DNA of 64,000 bases from positions 62,001 through 126,000 of the IMG/VR virus record IMGVR_UViG_3300020473_000011; one strand, 5' to 3'. The translations under genes were made by a program, and so were the position numbers. This DNA is from a virus. Below, in pieces: positions 34,073 to 42,556 of this stretch (positions within the stretch are counted from its first letter, which is position 1; every line of letters begins with the position of its first letter). The notes below the pieces were generated by a model. That model was not told the DNA's origin. It worked only from the letters and a program-made list of their open reading frames with translations, and searched no databases.

Positions 34073-34532
34073 CGTCGCCGATTTAGAAGCCCTCATCAAT
34101 CAGGTGATTGTCTTACAGTCATCTACCCAGAATGCGAGCATCTTTCACATACCTGAGACAGAGGAAATCATCACGGAGCTTGAGCAACAGCACACGCGTG
34201 AAGCCCTGTTAAACGCCGCAGGGTGTGTTCTTGTGGCAAACAGTAACGTTGAAGAGCAAGCCCGTGGCCGACTTTTCCACGTTGTGAAGGGCAGCGAGTT
34301 CTTCTGTGAGAAGCGTATGGAAACATTCGGTGCGATTTATCAAAAAGTATTGGGGTCACGCCCTACCCTAAAGGAACTGATTGAAGCGTACAACATCATT
34401 AAGCCTGACGGACTGCGTAACAAGGCAATGCGCTCAAAGGCCAAGACTCTCCCTCAGTTCGCTGAGCAGACGGTGGCCAGTGCCTTTGCCCGTTACGGTG
34501 TTGCCCGTCGGCGTCAGAAGTACAACAGCTAG
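34056..34532 (+). CDS. hypothetical protein, 158 aa
   Basis: ATG 34056 follows GAAGGTACCGACC and overlaps the previous gene. Mostly helical, with a basic C-terminus (FARYGVARRRQKYNS). Unknown. Confidence 0.68.
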   Translation: MTLQVNVADLEALINQVIVLQSSTQNASIFHIPETEEIITELEQQHTREALLNAAGCVLVANSNVEEQARGRLFHVVKGSEFFCEKRMETFGAIYQKVLGSRPTLKELIEAYNIIKPDGLRNKAMRSKAKTLPQFAEQTVASAFARYGVARRRQKYNS

Positions 34533-34567
34533 TTCTCAACCCCAAAAGAGTGTGGTATCTTTACATC

Positions 34568-34579
34568 TTTGTACAACGA
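34568..34579. promoter_or_regulatory. operator copy before the metalloprotease gene
   Basis: TTTGTACAACGA lies 19 bp upstream of ATG 34599. A weak promoter (TTCTCA, 17 bp, TATCTT) can be drawn just before it, which would place the operator over the start of transcription. Confidence 0.5.
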
Positions 34580-34598
34580 TTGTTTTGAGAAAGATGTA

Positions 34599-35159
34599 AT
34601 GAGCCACCAGCTACCACGCGCAAATGCTATCCTAGAAAAGTTAACTTGGGGTCGCGGTAAGAAGAACCATGCCACCTTCCTACCCATGCTTGATGAAGTA
34701 GCCAACTACTTTCTTGCTGAGCTAAACGTCCCTTCACGTACCAAGCTTAAAATCAGCTTCGAGAAGATGCCTTCGAACCAGAAAGGCTACCTAAACCTCA
34801 GTCCCAATCAGACAGACAACTTTGAGATCAAGCTTAACACGGCCTTTAGCTTCCGCTTTATGGTGTCAACACTGGCACACGAAATCACGCACTTAGCCCA
34901 AGTGGTACGCGGTGACCTTTCAGTCAATACAGACGGCCAGATTGTATGGAAAGGTGACGTTGTTGTATTACCCGAAGGCAGCCAAGCAGGACTGACTCAC
35001 CCCGACACCCCTGCGTACCACAAAGCCTATAAGCGTATGCCTCATGAAGCCGAAGCCTATGGCAATGAAGACACCTTCTTTGCTGCTGCCAAGGCGAAGT
35101 TTGACCGCCCAATAGAATCCATGGCCGAGCTTGGTATAGACATCAATTACTTTGATTGA
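34599..35159 (+). CDS. HExxH zinc metalloprotease-like protein, 186 aa
   Basis: The zinc-peptidase motif HEITH (within STLAHEITHLAQVVRG, about residue 90-105) is followed ~55 residues later by MPHEAEAYGNE, whose Glu is a likely third zinc ligand. Upstream strands KLKISFEKMPSNQKGYLNL fit the edge strand of a minimal zincin. Length is typical of phage zincin-like proteins. The frame opens at a TTG at 34569, but ATG 34599 lies outside the operator. Substrate unknown; could act on host or virion proteins. Confidence 0.75.
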   Translation: MSHQLPRANAILEKLTWGRGKKNHATFLPMLDEVANYFLAELNVPSRTKLKISFEKMPSNQKGYLNLSPNQTDNFEIKLNTAFSFRFMVSTLAHEITHLAQVVRGDLSVNTDGQIVWKGDVVVLPEGSQAGLTHPDTPAYHKAYKRMPHEAEAYGNEDTFFAAAKAKFDRPIESMAELGIDINYFD

Positions 35160-35195
35160 CCCTGTGGTTAATCCTACCAACGAGGAACTGAGACG

Positions 35196-35387
35196 ATGAC
35201 ATCACCTAATGCGATAATGAAATACTTTGCTTATGCACACCTACCTGAGCACCTACAAGCAGTCAGCAAGCCGTTTGGCGAGTTAGCTGAGCACATGGAC
35301 AAGACACTGCCTAATGGTGCAGAGAAGTCCGCAGGTTTGCGTAAACTACTTGAAGCAAAAGACTGCATGGTTCGCGCTTCACTGTAA
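35196..35387 (+). CDS. Acb2/Tad1-like cyclic-nucleotide sponge (anti-CBASS type), 63 aa
   Basis: A short two-helix protein with the family's pattern: HLPEHLQAVSKPFGELAEHM in the first helix, then LPNGAEKSAGLRKLLEAKD and a C-terminal VRASL. I recognise this as the Acb2/Tad1 hairpin-domain family. Known members (phage T4 Vs.4, Pseudomonas phage Acb2) bind cyclic di- and trinucleotides and block CBASS signalling; a related fold in Tad1 blocks Thoeris. Whether this one binds such ligands is inferred. GAGGAACTGAGACG provides the ribosome site. Confidence 0.7.
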   Translation: MTSPNAIMKYFAYAHLPEHLQAVSKPFGELAEHMDKTLPNGAEKSAGLRKLLEAKDCMVRASL

Positions 35388-35421
35388 CCCATAACACAAC
35401 CTACAATTTGGAATTGAGACT

Positions 35422-35805
35422 ATGACACAAGTAACATCACGCGCAAGCGCACTATTAGGCCGCACTGAACTAGCAGAGCGTAACCAAGACGCGCTAGAAG
35501 CCATTAAGAACCTAAACAAGGTGCTAGGCAAGAAAGACCAAGAGCTATGGACTCACATGCTTCAAAACATGCTTGAGAAAGACGGCAAAGACCTTAAAGA
35601 GGCACTAACAGCCCTTCAAGAGCTATCAGGTAACCTTGTTGAAATCGTGGATGACCTAGCACTGGGCTTAGACGAAGCGGAGCTTGCAGGCGAGTCGGCT
35701 ATCCATAACTTAGACGACATCAATAAGTATGCCGCAGGTGCAGCTAATGCACTAACGTCAATGGACTCTGAAATCACAGCGGCGCTACAACGCATCAAGG
35801 CGTAA
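35422..35805 (+). CDS. coiled-coil hypothetical protein, 127 aa
   Basis: Heptad-like throughout (ALEAIKNLNKVLGKKDQELW, LTALQELSGNLVEIVDDLAL). No transmembrane or enzymatic motif. Last gene before the terminator at 35836; a structural or adaptor role is possible. Confidence 0.7.
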   Translation: MTQVTSRASALLGRTELAERNQDALEAIKNLNKVLGKKDQELWTHMLQNMLEKDGKDLKEALTALQELSGNLVEIVDDLALGLDEAELAGESAIHNLDDINKYAAGAANALTSMDSEITAALQRIKA

Positions 35806-35835
35806 GCACTGTCGGCGATAGAGAGCCACACGACG

Positions 35836-35864
35836 AAAAGGGTCAGCCATGTGCTGGCCTTTTT
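35836..35864 (+). terminator. terminator of the 33105-35805 operon
   Basis: AAAAGG..CAGC / GCTG..CCTTTTT hairpin with a short internal mismatch and T-run. Confidence 0.75.
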
Positions 35865-36103
35865 AGTTTAAATAACCGTCCTAACCGCTTGCACCCCACC
35901 CGTTTTTAGCATAAGCTGATTGAAAATGTATCGACACTGCCTCTCTCACACTTCGGTGTATGGCCACTGATACGTTGACTTTAGATAGTCAAAACCTTTT
36001 AGCTTTCGACCTTAAAAACAAACGTTACGGTTGTCAGGCTCTAAGGAGAGAAACAGCCCAAGTCATAGAAAAGACCGTAACCTTATTTTTAAGGAACAGT
36101 ACC
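35865..36103. other. leader region of the 36104 gene
   Basis: Contains an inverted repeat TTGACT-N6-AGTCAA (35976-35993). The reading frame of the next gene stays open back to ATG 35960, but no ribosome site precedes that codon. No TTGTACAA operator here. Confidence 0.5.
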
Positions 36104-37186
36104 ATGCTGCCTAAAAAGCAATTTAATAGTGCTGTCGCGCGCCTGCGTGACATTGCAACAACAACCGACCTTATTCAGATGCTAGCCCACCAGCTTATAA
36201 GAGCCAACGACAACGGTGAGCACAACGAACTACTTGCCCTACTTAGTAAGACATCCCCGCAGTTTGAGGGTAAGCCCCTACTCGACCGCCGACGTGCCGA
36301 GAACTACCTTGCTAATGCACTCTATGGACGTAACCATAGTCAGATAGCACACTTGCTGCCAAAAGAGGATGAGACCTTACCCGAGCAAGTATTTGAGGAA
36401 CCCCCTGTGTACGACCGTCGCCTTGAAGAGGCGCACTATGAGCGTAAGAATCGCGATCTGTTTGAGCGCATGACGGCCATGCACAACCTTCTCGCTTATA
36501 AGCTATATACGGTACCGTCAGCGGCGGGTGACCGAAAAGAAGGCGACACACTTAGGCTGACGCAGGTTGCCGCTAAATACAACCTAGGTGAGGGCGACGC
36601 GTATAACGATGCGAGAGACTGGATCTGTAATACCCTAAAGAGCTTCTTTGTTACAAACCTTAGCACGTCTGATGACCCTACCGTAAAGAGCTTTGTAGCT
36701 ACACTAAAACAGACCTTAGCTGAACTACGTAATAAAAGGGCTATGCGATGTGAGGGTACTACGTTTTTTGAAGCGATGGCGCGCGTTCGTAAAGAAGCTA
36801 TGGAGACTGGACGGAATCTATACGACCTCGACTCAATGACTGCATGGAAGCTACACGACCACGACTCCGTACTACCACGCGGAGCGAAGCAGTACCACGC
36901 CTCGATAGAGCTTGGTGGCAATAAGTCTGAACAGCACATTCTTATTAGGCTAATCGCTTACGATACAAAAGATGCGTTGTCTCTCGTTGACAGCAACCGA
37001 GAGCTTCCTGACCAACCGCCTGCGCATGTTTTAGTAAAAGGCGAAGTCTATGTCGACGGCATGCTTTACAGTAATAGCGAGGCACATCCTGAGTTCTGGT
37101 TACTGGTCATAGCAGACCTTCTATGGCGTCTACCGCTCTTTTGCATGGTGATCGGTCTAGACCTAGAGACCGATATGACCCACTAA
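36104..37186 (+). CDS. hypothetical protein, 360 aa
   Basis: AAGGAACAGTACC before ATG 36104 makes this the preferred start; an ATG at 35960 would add 48 residues (408 aa). Large soluble protein with charged helical regions (DRRLEEAHYERKNRDLFERM) and a C-terminal beta-type part (LVKGEVYVDGMLY). No known family. Single-gene unit ended by the terminator at 37220. Confidence 0.7.
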   Translation: MLPKKQFNSAVARLRDIATTTDLIQMLAHQLIRANDNGEHNELLALLSKTSPQFEGKPLLDRRRAENYLANALYGRNHSQIAHLLPKEDETLPEQVFEEPPVYDRRLEEAHYERKNRDLFERMTAMHNLLAYKLYTVPSAAGDRKEGDTLRLTQVAAKYNLGEGDAYNDARDWICNTLKSFFVTNLSTSDDPTVKSFVATLKQTLAELRNKRAMRCEGTTFFEAMARVRKEAMETGRNLYDLDSMTAWKLHDHDSVLPRGAKQYHASIELGGNKSEQHILIRLIAYDTKDALSLVDSNRELPDQPPAHVLVKGEVYVDGMLYSNSEAHPEFWLLVIADLLWRLPLFCMVIGLDLETDMTH

Positions 37187-37219
37187 CCGCTATAACTACA
37201 TAACTGAATGCTCCACCAG

Positions 37220-37249
37220 AAAAGGTCAGTATTTGTGAGCTGGCCTTTT
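37220..37249 (+). terminator. terminator after 36104-37186
   Basis: AAAAGG.CAG / CTG.CCTTTTC hairpin with T-rich tail. Confidence 0.7.
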
Positions 37250-37300
37250 CTTTTCCATTAGCACTTCCTTTTCAATACCACCAGCCCTACCCTAAATAAT

Positions 37301-37343
37301 CGTTGTACAACCTATTGCGCCCCAGTACTTTTCGTGATTTAAT
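37301..37343 (+). promoter_or_regulatory. operator and promoter for 37392-38494
   Basis: Operator CGTTGTACAACC (37301-37312), TTGCGC (37315-37320), 17 bp, TTTAAT (37338-37343). The -35 is fused to an element-2 variant (TTGCGCCCCAG). Confidence 0.7.
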
Positions 37344-37391
37344 GCACTCAATTGAACTAAATTAAATCGAACTGAGACACTAGGGACAACT

Positions 37392-38162
37392 ATGACTAAT
37401 TATGAACCGTCTGAGATCCTGCTTAATCCGAATGAGCTGGTGGCTTACATGGATGCAGTAGGCTTTGACTTCCAAAACTACCCTGACACACCGCTTGACC
37501 TCGATGATGGCTTGTCCCTGCATGTAGGCGGCGACGCGAAGAGTCACTACATCTTTCGCTTTAAAATCGAAGGTCTGGGGCTTGTCACTGAGCTGTGTAT
37601 CAGTGACCTTACGAAGGGTGAGCACAGACTGAATATCACGAATCACGACGAGCACAGCTTCTTCCTTGATATGGGCGGCGAGTTACGTGACTATGAGGCA
37701 ACGCAGTGCGTTATCTTCCGCGCACGCTTCTTAGCAATACGTCTCGCGAAGCAGCTGACGGAACCTGCGCGACTGGCCGAGCTTAAAGAAGCAGCACAAG
37801 CTGAACGTCGTGCACGTGAGGCCGAGGCTAAGCGTCTGGCTGAAAAGGCCGCTCAGGCCGTCTCAGAGCGTATCACCTCGTTTGAAGAGCATCATGCCCG
37901 TGTCGGTGAAACAAAAGCCAAAGCCATTAAGGCCGACATGGAAACTACCTTTAGCCTACTGAGTGAGGGTGAGCGCGTTACCCGTACATTCTTGTTTCTG
38001 TTACTAACAGGCTACCCAAGGCAACGCGAGCTACACTTGTCGTGTGAGAAAGGCGGCCAAATGGCATGGCGTGACCATCGCAATAATCTCATTGACCCTG
38101 CTATCGTGGTTGACCTTATTAGTAAAGCGTGGGAACCCCGCATCGCCGAGGGCGTCTACTAA
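37392..38162 (+). CDS. hypothetical protein with coiled coil, 256 aa
   Basis: Residues ~130-165 form a long charged helix (LKEAAQAERRAREAEAKRLA). N-terminal half is alpha/beta (GLSLHVGGDAKSHYIFRFKI). No family recognised. Ends in TAATG overlap with the next gene. Confidence 0.7.
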   Translation: MTNYEPSEILLNPNELVAYMDAVGFDFQNYPDTPLDLDDGLSLHVGGDAKSHYIFRFKIEGLGLVTELCISDLTKGEHRLNITNHDEHSFFLDMGGELRDYEATQCVIFRARFLAIRLAKQLTEPARLAELKEAAQAERRAREAEAKRLAEKAAQAVSERITSFEEHHARVGETKAKAIKADMETTFSLLSEGERVTRTFLFLLLTGYPRQRELHLSCEKGGQMAWRDHRNNLIDPAIVVDLISKAWEPRIAEGVY

Positions 38163-38494
38163 TGGCACTCTCAACGTATGATCCTAACCTTATGTTAAGC
38201 GGGCGCACGGCGACCCAGACGGTACAACTAACCTTTCAACAGTGGGAGTACACCGTCACAGAAGAAGTTTCGGTCGGGGGCAGTTGCGGCGGCATGTCTG
38301 TGATGGAAACGGCGCTTGAGTACGTTTATGACCGTCTGCCCGTTGATGATCATGGGTATGCTTCTCTTGTAATGAAAGATGCTAACCAGAATGAACTAAC
38401 GGTCGAGGATGACGATGACGGTCAGTACGACTGGCTGCGTGACATGCTTGTTAAGGTAGAAATAATTAAGGTAGAACTCGACCCGCTTGAGTAG
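38162..38494 (+). CDS. acidic hypothetical protein, 110 aa
   Basis: ATG 38162 overlaps the previous TAA. Very acidic C-terminal half (LTVEDDDDGQYDW), a feature of DNA-mimic or inhibitor proteins but not diagnostic. A glycine-rich VSVGGSCGGMS near residue 40. Confidence 0.68.
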   Translation: MALSTYDPNLMLSGRTATQTVQLTFQQWEYTVTEEVSVGGSCGGMSVMETALEYVYDRLPVDDHGYASLVMKDANQNELTVEDDDDGQYDWLRDMLVKVEIIKVELDPLE

Positions 38495-38527
38495 GCCGAG
38501 ACCCCGAACCAAATCCCATTACTTGCC

Positions 38528-38563
38528 AAAGGGAGACCTGTGTGACGACAGACTCCCTTTTTT
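38528..38563 (+). terminator. terminator after 38162-38494
   Basis: AAAGGGAG ... CTCCCTTTTTT hairpin. Confidence 0.75.
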
Positions 38564-38592
38564 GTTGCCTGCGTATTTTGTTGCCTGCGTAT
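38561..38592. repeat. 16-bp tandem duplication
   Basis: TTTGTTGCCTGCGTAT occurs twice back to back just after the terminator T-run. Confidence 0.85.
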
Positions 38593-38779
38593 GGCGTACT
38601 GACTAGTACTCACCACCGAATAAGACACCTGTGTTACGTAAATGTATGACCGTTGTACTACGTATGTAACCCATTATCCCAAGAACACGCATTATCTCAT
38701 CACTAAGGCTTAGTCTGTGTTAATCACTGACCACCAGCTGTTTGCAATTAATTCCAACAAAAGTAGTATTTTTGCAGAT

Positions 38780-38823
38780 CGTTGTACAATGCTGTTGCGC
38801 CGCAGCGGTTTAGGGCGTATAGT
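38780..38823 (+). promoter_or_regulatory. operator and promoter for 38916-40013
   Basis: Operator CGTTGTACAATG (38780-38791), TTGCGC (38795-38800), 17 bp, TATAGT (38818-38823). The -35 begins element 2 (TTGCGCCGCAG). Confidence 0.78.
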
Positions 38824-38915
38824 CCACCCATCAACAGAGATTTGATAAAGACGTACACCGATACTCAACGATACTGAGGCGTGTACAACGAAAAGAGACT
38901 TAGAAGGATATTGCT

Positions 38916-39329
38916 ATGCAGCACACTGTAAAAGAACAGCTGGCTTTTGCTGACTATGCGTTAGAACGCCTAGAAGTCGCATTCGCCCAAGAGAACTACG
39001 GTCACATAACTGGCCTAAAAGTAGTTGAGGCCATTGGCCACATTAAGCACCTTGATATGAAGGTCACGTACGAAGACAGCAAAGGCGAGCACGATGTTAC
39101 CTTGCATGCAGCTCTGACTGAGCTGAATAACCGCCTTGTTGCTTTCTTCAACTTTCAAATTGAAGCCAACGACGCGATGAAAGCACACGACCGTGGTGAA
39201 GAGACTGAGTTCGACCCTTTCCGTATGGAGCTTGAACTCGACCAAGACCGCGACTGCCTTGCTGAGGCGTTTGATACGCTACGCCTTGCCTTTGACCAAC
39301 TAAAGGAGACCACCGTATGGACTCCCTGA
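38916..39329 (+). CDS. hypothetical protein, 137 aa, paralog of 39317-39709
   Basis: All-helical acidic protein. Residues ~45-75 (KHLDMKVTYEDSKGEHDVTL) and the C-terminal helix (LELDQDRDCLAEAFDTLRLA) match the next gene in position and pattern. Ribosome site GAAGGATATTGCT. Unknown function. Confidence 0.7.
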   Translation: MQHTVKEQLAFADYALERLEVAFAQENYGHITGLKVVEAIGHIKHLDMKVTYEDSKGEHDVTLHAALTELNNRLVAFFNFQIEANDAMKAHDRGEETEFDPFRMELELDQDRDCLAEAFDTLRLAFDQLKETTVWTP

Positions 39330-39709
39330 TGTTTCACCGCATGCAATCAGCCAACGCCGTGCTTAATCTCGTTGGCCTTGCTTTAGGCCGCAGCCGTCTA
39401 AGCCGCCCACAGAATGACAGTGCAGTAGCCAACCTAATGATGTGCGATAAGCTTGATATGATCATCAACTACGATGACGGTATCGAGCAGCGCACAACAA
39501 CGTATTACAAGGCGCTTGTACGCTTAATCGAAAGACTACAAGACCATAGCACACAGCACGTACATTACCGTATGCGCCTTGATGCAGGAGACGCCGACAC
39601 TGAACACCTTGCCAGTATGAAGGCTGAGCTAGACCAAGAGCTAGACCACATCAGGACGATGTATAAATCACTGCGTGAAAACCACACGCGTTTAACTAAC
39701 ACACTCTAA
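39317..39709 (+). CDS. hypothetical protein, 130 aa, paralog of 38916-39329
   Basis: Starts inside the end of the previous gene (13-bp overlap). DKLDMIINYDDGIEQRTTTY corresponds to the paralog's DMKVTYEDSKGEHD segment, and ELDQELDHIRTMYKSL to its last helix. Tandem duplication followed by divergence. Confidence 0.7.
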   Translation: MDSLMFHRMQSANAVLNLVGLALGRSRLSRPQNDSAVANLMMCDKLDMIINYDDGIEQRTTTYYKALVRLIERLQDHSTQHVHYRMRLDAGDADTEHLASMKAELDQELDHIRTMYKSLRENHTRLTNTL

Positions 39710-39737
39710 CTGATGATCCGATAAAGGAAGAACACCC

Positions 39738-40013
39738 ATGACCGAATTAACCGCAAACCAGCTTGTGCTTTTATTAGATGTTTTTGGCGGCGACCGTGTC
39801 GCTTCCCAAGACACACTACAGCCCCTTAAAGAGAAAGGGTTAGTCGAGCGCATCCATCGTGCCGACGATGGGCTGTACGGCGCATACGTCACCCCTCGTG
39901 GCTACAAACAGCTACGCGAGCGTTTAATCGACCATGCTAATTCACTCGAACGTTTACATGCTGTGCTAGGTGGGACACAAGCAGCTTCGCTCGTAGACTC
40001 GGCTGTGAACTAG
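39738..40013 (+). CDS. small winged-helix-like protein, 91 aa
   Basis: Pattern TANQLVLLLDVFGG ... LQPLKEKGLVERIHRADDG ... AYVTPRGYKQLRE fits a helix, recognition helix, wing and following helix as in MarR/PadR-type folds, at minimal length. Could be a transcription factor. Ribosome site AAAGGAAG. Confidence 0.65.
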   Translation: MTELTANQLVLLLDVFGGDRVASQDTLQPLKEKGLVERIHRADDGLYGAYVTPRGYKQLRERLIDHANSLERLHAVLGGTQAASLVDSAVN

Positions 40014-40046
40014 AACTCGAACTAGAATAACAACGTTTAATCTGCC

Positions 40047-40077
40047 AAAGGGAGTCGCTACGTCGGCTCCCTTTTTT
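40047..40077 (+). terminator. terminator after 39738-40013
   Basis: AAAGGGAG ... CTCCCTTTTTT hairpin with inner CG pairs. Confidence 0.8.
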
Positions 40078-40189
40078 GTTGGGTGCGCTCACAGACGGTC
40101 TACATACAGACAGACTCTAAATTTATTTCTACCTGCCCCGCCCCAGTGCCAGCTTACCCAATGGTGCGTAGCCTGCCGTTTGGTAAAAT

Positions 40190-40234
40190 CGTTGTACAAT
40201 ACTTCTTGCGCCGCAGGGGTTTTGCCGTTATAGT
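40190..40234 (+). promoter_or_regulatory. operator and promoter for 40288-42492
   Basis: Operator CGTTGTACAATA (40190-40201), TTGCGC (40206-40211), 17 bp, TATAGT (40229-40234). -35 box overlaps element 2 (TTGCGCCGCAG). Confidence 0.78.
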
Positions 40235-40287
40235 ACGTCTCACTAACCGAACAGAATTACTAACCGATTACAGTGAAGGAATGGAAC

Positions 40288-40683
40288 ATGTCACAGGACT
40301 TAACAACACTTGCTCGCCAATGGGTTGCACAAAACGTTGTGCTGGCTGAGCACTGCGACATCGAGTACGATGATGTTGAACACGCGCTGGTAAAGCTACT
40401 TCAAGAGGCTACAAAACCAAAAGAGCCAAAGAAGGTCTTCATTATCCAGCACTCGATTAAAGACCCTGACGGTTCGTTCCGTGTTCTTCGTAATGATGTA
40501 TACAACACGATGGAACAAGTACGCGCTGTACTGGCGGAATCACACCGCGCACACAACACCGACGACATGCAAAATGCGGGCTACTATGCTAAGTACGTAA
40601 ACAGCTCACGTGACCTTCATATCGCGAAAGATGGTTTTTGCGTTGAGTTCCTAAAAATCTGTGAAGAAGAAATTAAATACTAA
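40288..40683 (+). CDS. hypothetical protein, 131 aa
   Basis: ATG 40288 has GAAGGAAT 7 nt upstream. Begins MSQDLTTLARQWVAQNVVLA. Mixed helix and strand; no known motif. First gene of a five-gene operon. Confidence 0.7.
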   Translation: MSQDLTTLARQWVAQNVVLAEHCDIEYDDVEHALVKLLQEATKPKEPKKVFIIQHSIKDPDGSFRVLRNDVYNTMEQVRAVLAESHRAHNTDDMQNAGYYAKYVNSSRDLHIAKDGFCVEFLKICEEEIKY

Positions 40684-40696
40684 GAAGGCGAAGACT

Positions 40697-41176
40697 ATGT
40701 ACTCAGGAATTAATAACCGTAACGTCATGACCGCATTTGCAGGTATTATCTGCCCTGCGAACCGCTGCATCAGCTCGGACTATCGCATGATCGTTCAGTG
40801 TAAGCCGTACCTTGATAAGTACGACGAGGTAGATAAAGCATTCAGTGAGATTGACTTCGATAGCGCAGATGCTGCCGAGCGCTTACTTGAGGGCTTAGAG
40901 GCCATCGAAAAAGCATGGGAACTGGTTGTGATAGGCTGGGCGACGGCCACACAAGCAATCAACCCAAGCCTGCGCGCTGACATCAAGCGCATTAGTGAGG
41001 CTAACCCTTTGTTTCACGTTGACCACATCCGCAAGCACATCCAACAGGCCATGGACTACCTATGCGATGAACAAGGCAACTTGATTGATGAAGAGCAGGT
41101 CAATAAGGCCATTGAGTTTCAGCGCAGCCTAGAAGCTGACGCGAAAAAGACAGCCGAGAGCCTACGCGCTCGATAG
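40697..41176 (+). CDS. hypothetical protein, 159 aa, paralog of 41192-41677
   Basis: ATG 40697 follows GAAGGCGAAGACT. All-helical. Shares ISSDYRMIVQCKPYLDKYDE, WATATQAINPSLR and HIQQAMDYLCDEQGNLIDEEQ with the next gene at the same positions. Unknown function; no membrane segment. Confidence 0.72.
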   Translation: MYSGINNRNVMTAFAGIICPANRCISSDYRMIVQCKPYLDKYDEVDKAFSEIDFDSADAAERLLEGLEAIEKAWELVVIGWATATQAINPSLRADIKRISEANPLFHVDHIRKHIQQAMDYLCDEQGNLIDEEQVNKAIEFQRSLEADAKKTAESLRAR

Positions 41177-41191
41177 ACACGGAGAGACACC

Positions 41192-41677
41192 ATGACCTTA
41201 ACGCAACCCGAGCACGCAAAGTGGATGTCATTTAGCGGCATCGAGTGTGACGCCACCCGCGTGATCAGCGCTGACTTTCGCATGATCACCATGTGCAAGC
41301 CGTATCTTGATAAGTACGATGCAGCCCAAGAAGACTTCAACCGTATCGACACGTCGAGTGAAGATGTTACCGAGCGCTACGTCGAGGCGCTTAAACGCCT
41401 TGAGACTGCATGGTGTCAGATTGCCGCAAGCTGGGCACTGGCTACGCAGGAAATCAACCCGAACCTGCACCGTGAACTACGTACCATTATGCGTGACCAC
41501 CCAATGGATTACTTGCCTAAGATCCGCGAGCATATCAACGATGCAATGGCTTACCTGTGCACTGAGCAAGGTGTCCTACGGGATGAGCAACAAATTAGAC
41601 GCGCTATTGAATTACAGCGCGAGTATATTAAGACTGAACGTGAAGCGTTCGATAACTACTTAGAACAAGGCAATTAA
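41192..41677 (+). CDS. hypothetical protein, 161 aa, paralog of 40697-41176
   Basis: ISADFRMITMCKPYLDKYDA, WALATQEINPNLH and HINDAMAYLCTEQGVLRDEQ mirror the preceding paralog. Ribosome site CGGAGAGACACC. 1 bp before the next gene. Confidence 0.72.
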   Translation: MTLTQPEHAKWMSFSGIECDATRVISADFRMITMCKPYLDKYDAAQEDFNRIDTSSEDVTERYVEALKRLETAWCQIAASWALATQEINPNLHRELRTIMRDHPMDYLPKIREHINDAMAYLCTEQGVLRDEQQIRRAIELQREYIKTEREAFDNYLEQGN

Positions 41678-41678
41678 T

Positions 41679-42209
41679 ATGGCTGTATCTTGGGGAACTC
41701 AATGGGGTTATGTCGTATCGACTAACCCAAGCAAATGTGCTGTCTTCTGTAAGGACAAGCGTCCGTCAGCTATTCCGTCAACCGATGAGTTAGGCAATGA
41801 GACCGTCGATATTGGCGGCGTACCAAAGGCGACCACTACTGCGCGTGTTGTGCTGGTGGAAAGTGAGCGCGAAGCCTACGTACAGGCGAAACTTGCCCAG
41901 TTTGAATCACTTATCCCACTCATTCAGGCGTACGCAAACGAAGAATGCGAGATTAAGCTTCGCACCGAGCGCAACAACTTTCAGCTTCGTATGGACAAGC
42001 AGCTCGACGAAGCACTGCGCGACGAGCTTGAACAGCGCATTGCCGAAGACCAGAAAAAGAAATTTATCTTTATGCAAGCAGGACTAGAGCTGCTACAACT
42101 CAAGCGTACCCGTGTTAAAGAGCGTGAGCTTGAGGACATTTGGGCTGAGTCTGACGACCCAGCAACGATTATTAATGCCATTATCGCGAAGGAGACCGCC
42201 GATGCCTAG
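41679..42209 (+). CDS. hypothetical protein, 176 aa
   Basis: N-terminal 50 residues beta-type with two cysteines (SKCAVFCKDKRPS); residues ~65-150 a long charged helix (LRMDKQLDEALRDELEQRIA) probably coiled coil. Unknown. Confidence 0.7.
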   Translation: MAVSWGTQWGYVVSTNPSKCAVFCKDKRPSAIPSTDELGNETVDIGGVPKATTTARVVLVESEREAYVQAKLAQFESLIPLIQAYANEECEIKLRTERNNFQLRMDKQLDEALRDELEQRIAEDQKKKFIFMQAGLELLQLKRTRVKERELEDIWAESDDPATIINAIIAKETADA

Positions 42210-42492
42210 CTCGACCTGCATTAAGCTTGTGACCTTCTGTGATGAAGACGCTTTGGGCGTGATTGATGCAATGAAGGCGGGCACCGATGATGTCACCTTC
42301 ATGGAAGACCACGACGACACGTACAGTGGACTCACTGCTTATAGCAGCTCAGGTCATTGTCTAAGCAGTGACCGTACCAAGGCACTCATTGAGGCATTCC
42401 AACATTACGCCTTCAACGACCCTAAGTATGCTGTCCTTGTTATTAACGATGACAAGATAGACGAGAACGACGGCGTGTATGTCCCGCTGTAG
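42202..42492 (+). CDS. hypothetical acidic protein, 96 aa
   Basis: ATG 42202 has AAGGAGA 7 nt upstream and overlaps the previous gene by 8 bp. KLVTFCDEDALGVIDAMKAG, then acidic DDVTFMEDHDDTYSG. Unknown. Confidence 0.7.
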   Translation: MPSSTCIKLVTFCDEDALGVIDAMKAGTDDVTFMEDHDDTYSGLTAYSSSGHCLSSDRTKALIEAFQHYAFNDPKYAVLVINDDKIDENDGVYVPL

Positions 42493-42517
42493 CTTTACAG
42501 GCAATGCAAACCCACAT

Positions 42518-42541
42518 AGGCTCTCACTTAGAGCCTTTTTT
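42518..42541 (+). terminator. terminator of the 40288-42492 operon
   Basis: AGGCTCT, 5-nt loop, AGAGCCTTTTTTT. Confidence 0.85.
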
Positions 42542-42556
42542 AATGGTTAAAACAAA

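Larger units (their letters stand above)
38495..38915. other. 421-bp non-coding region
   Basis: Terminator (38528-38563), a 16-bp tandem duplication (38561-38592), a mutated operator-like CCGTTGTACTACG (38650), then the operator-promoter at 38780-38823 and a leader with GTACACCGATACTCAACGAT. No gene seen. Confidence 0.75.

Noticed and set aside
40083-40349. 88-codon rightward open frame
   Set aside because: Covers the operator-promoter at 40190-40234 and the start of the real gene at 40288 in another frame.
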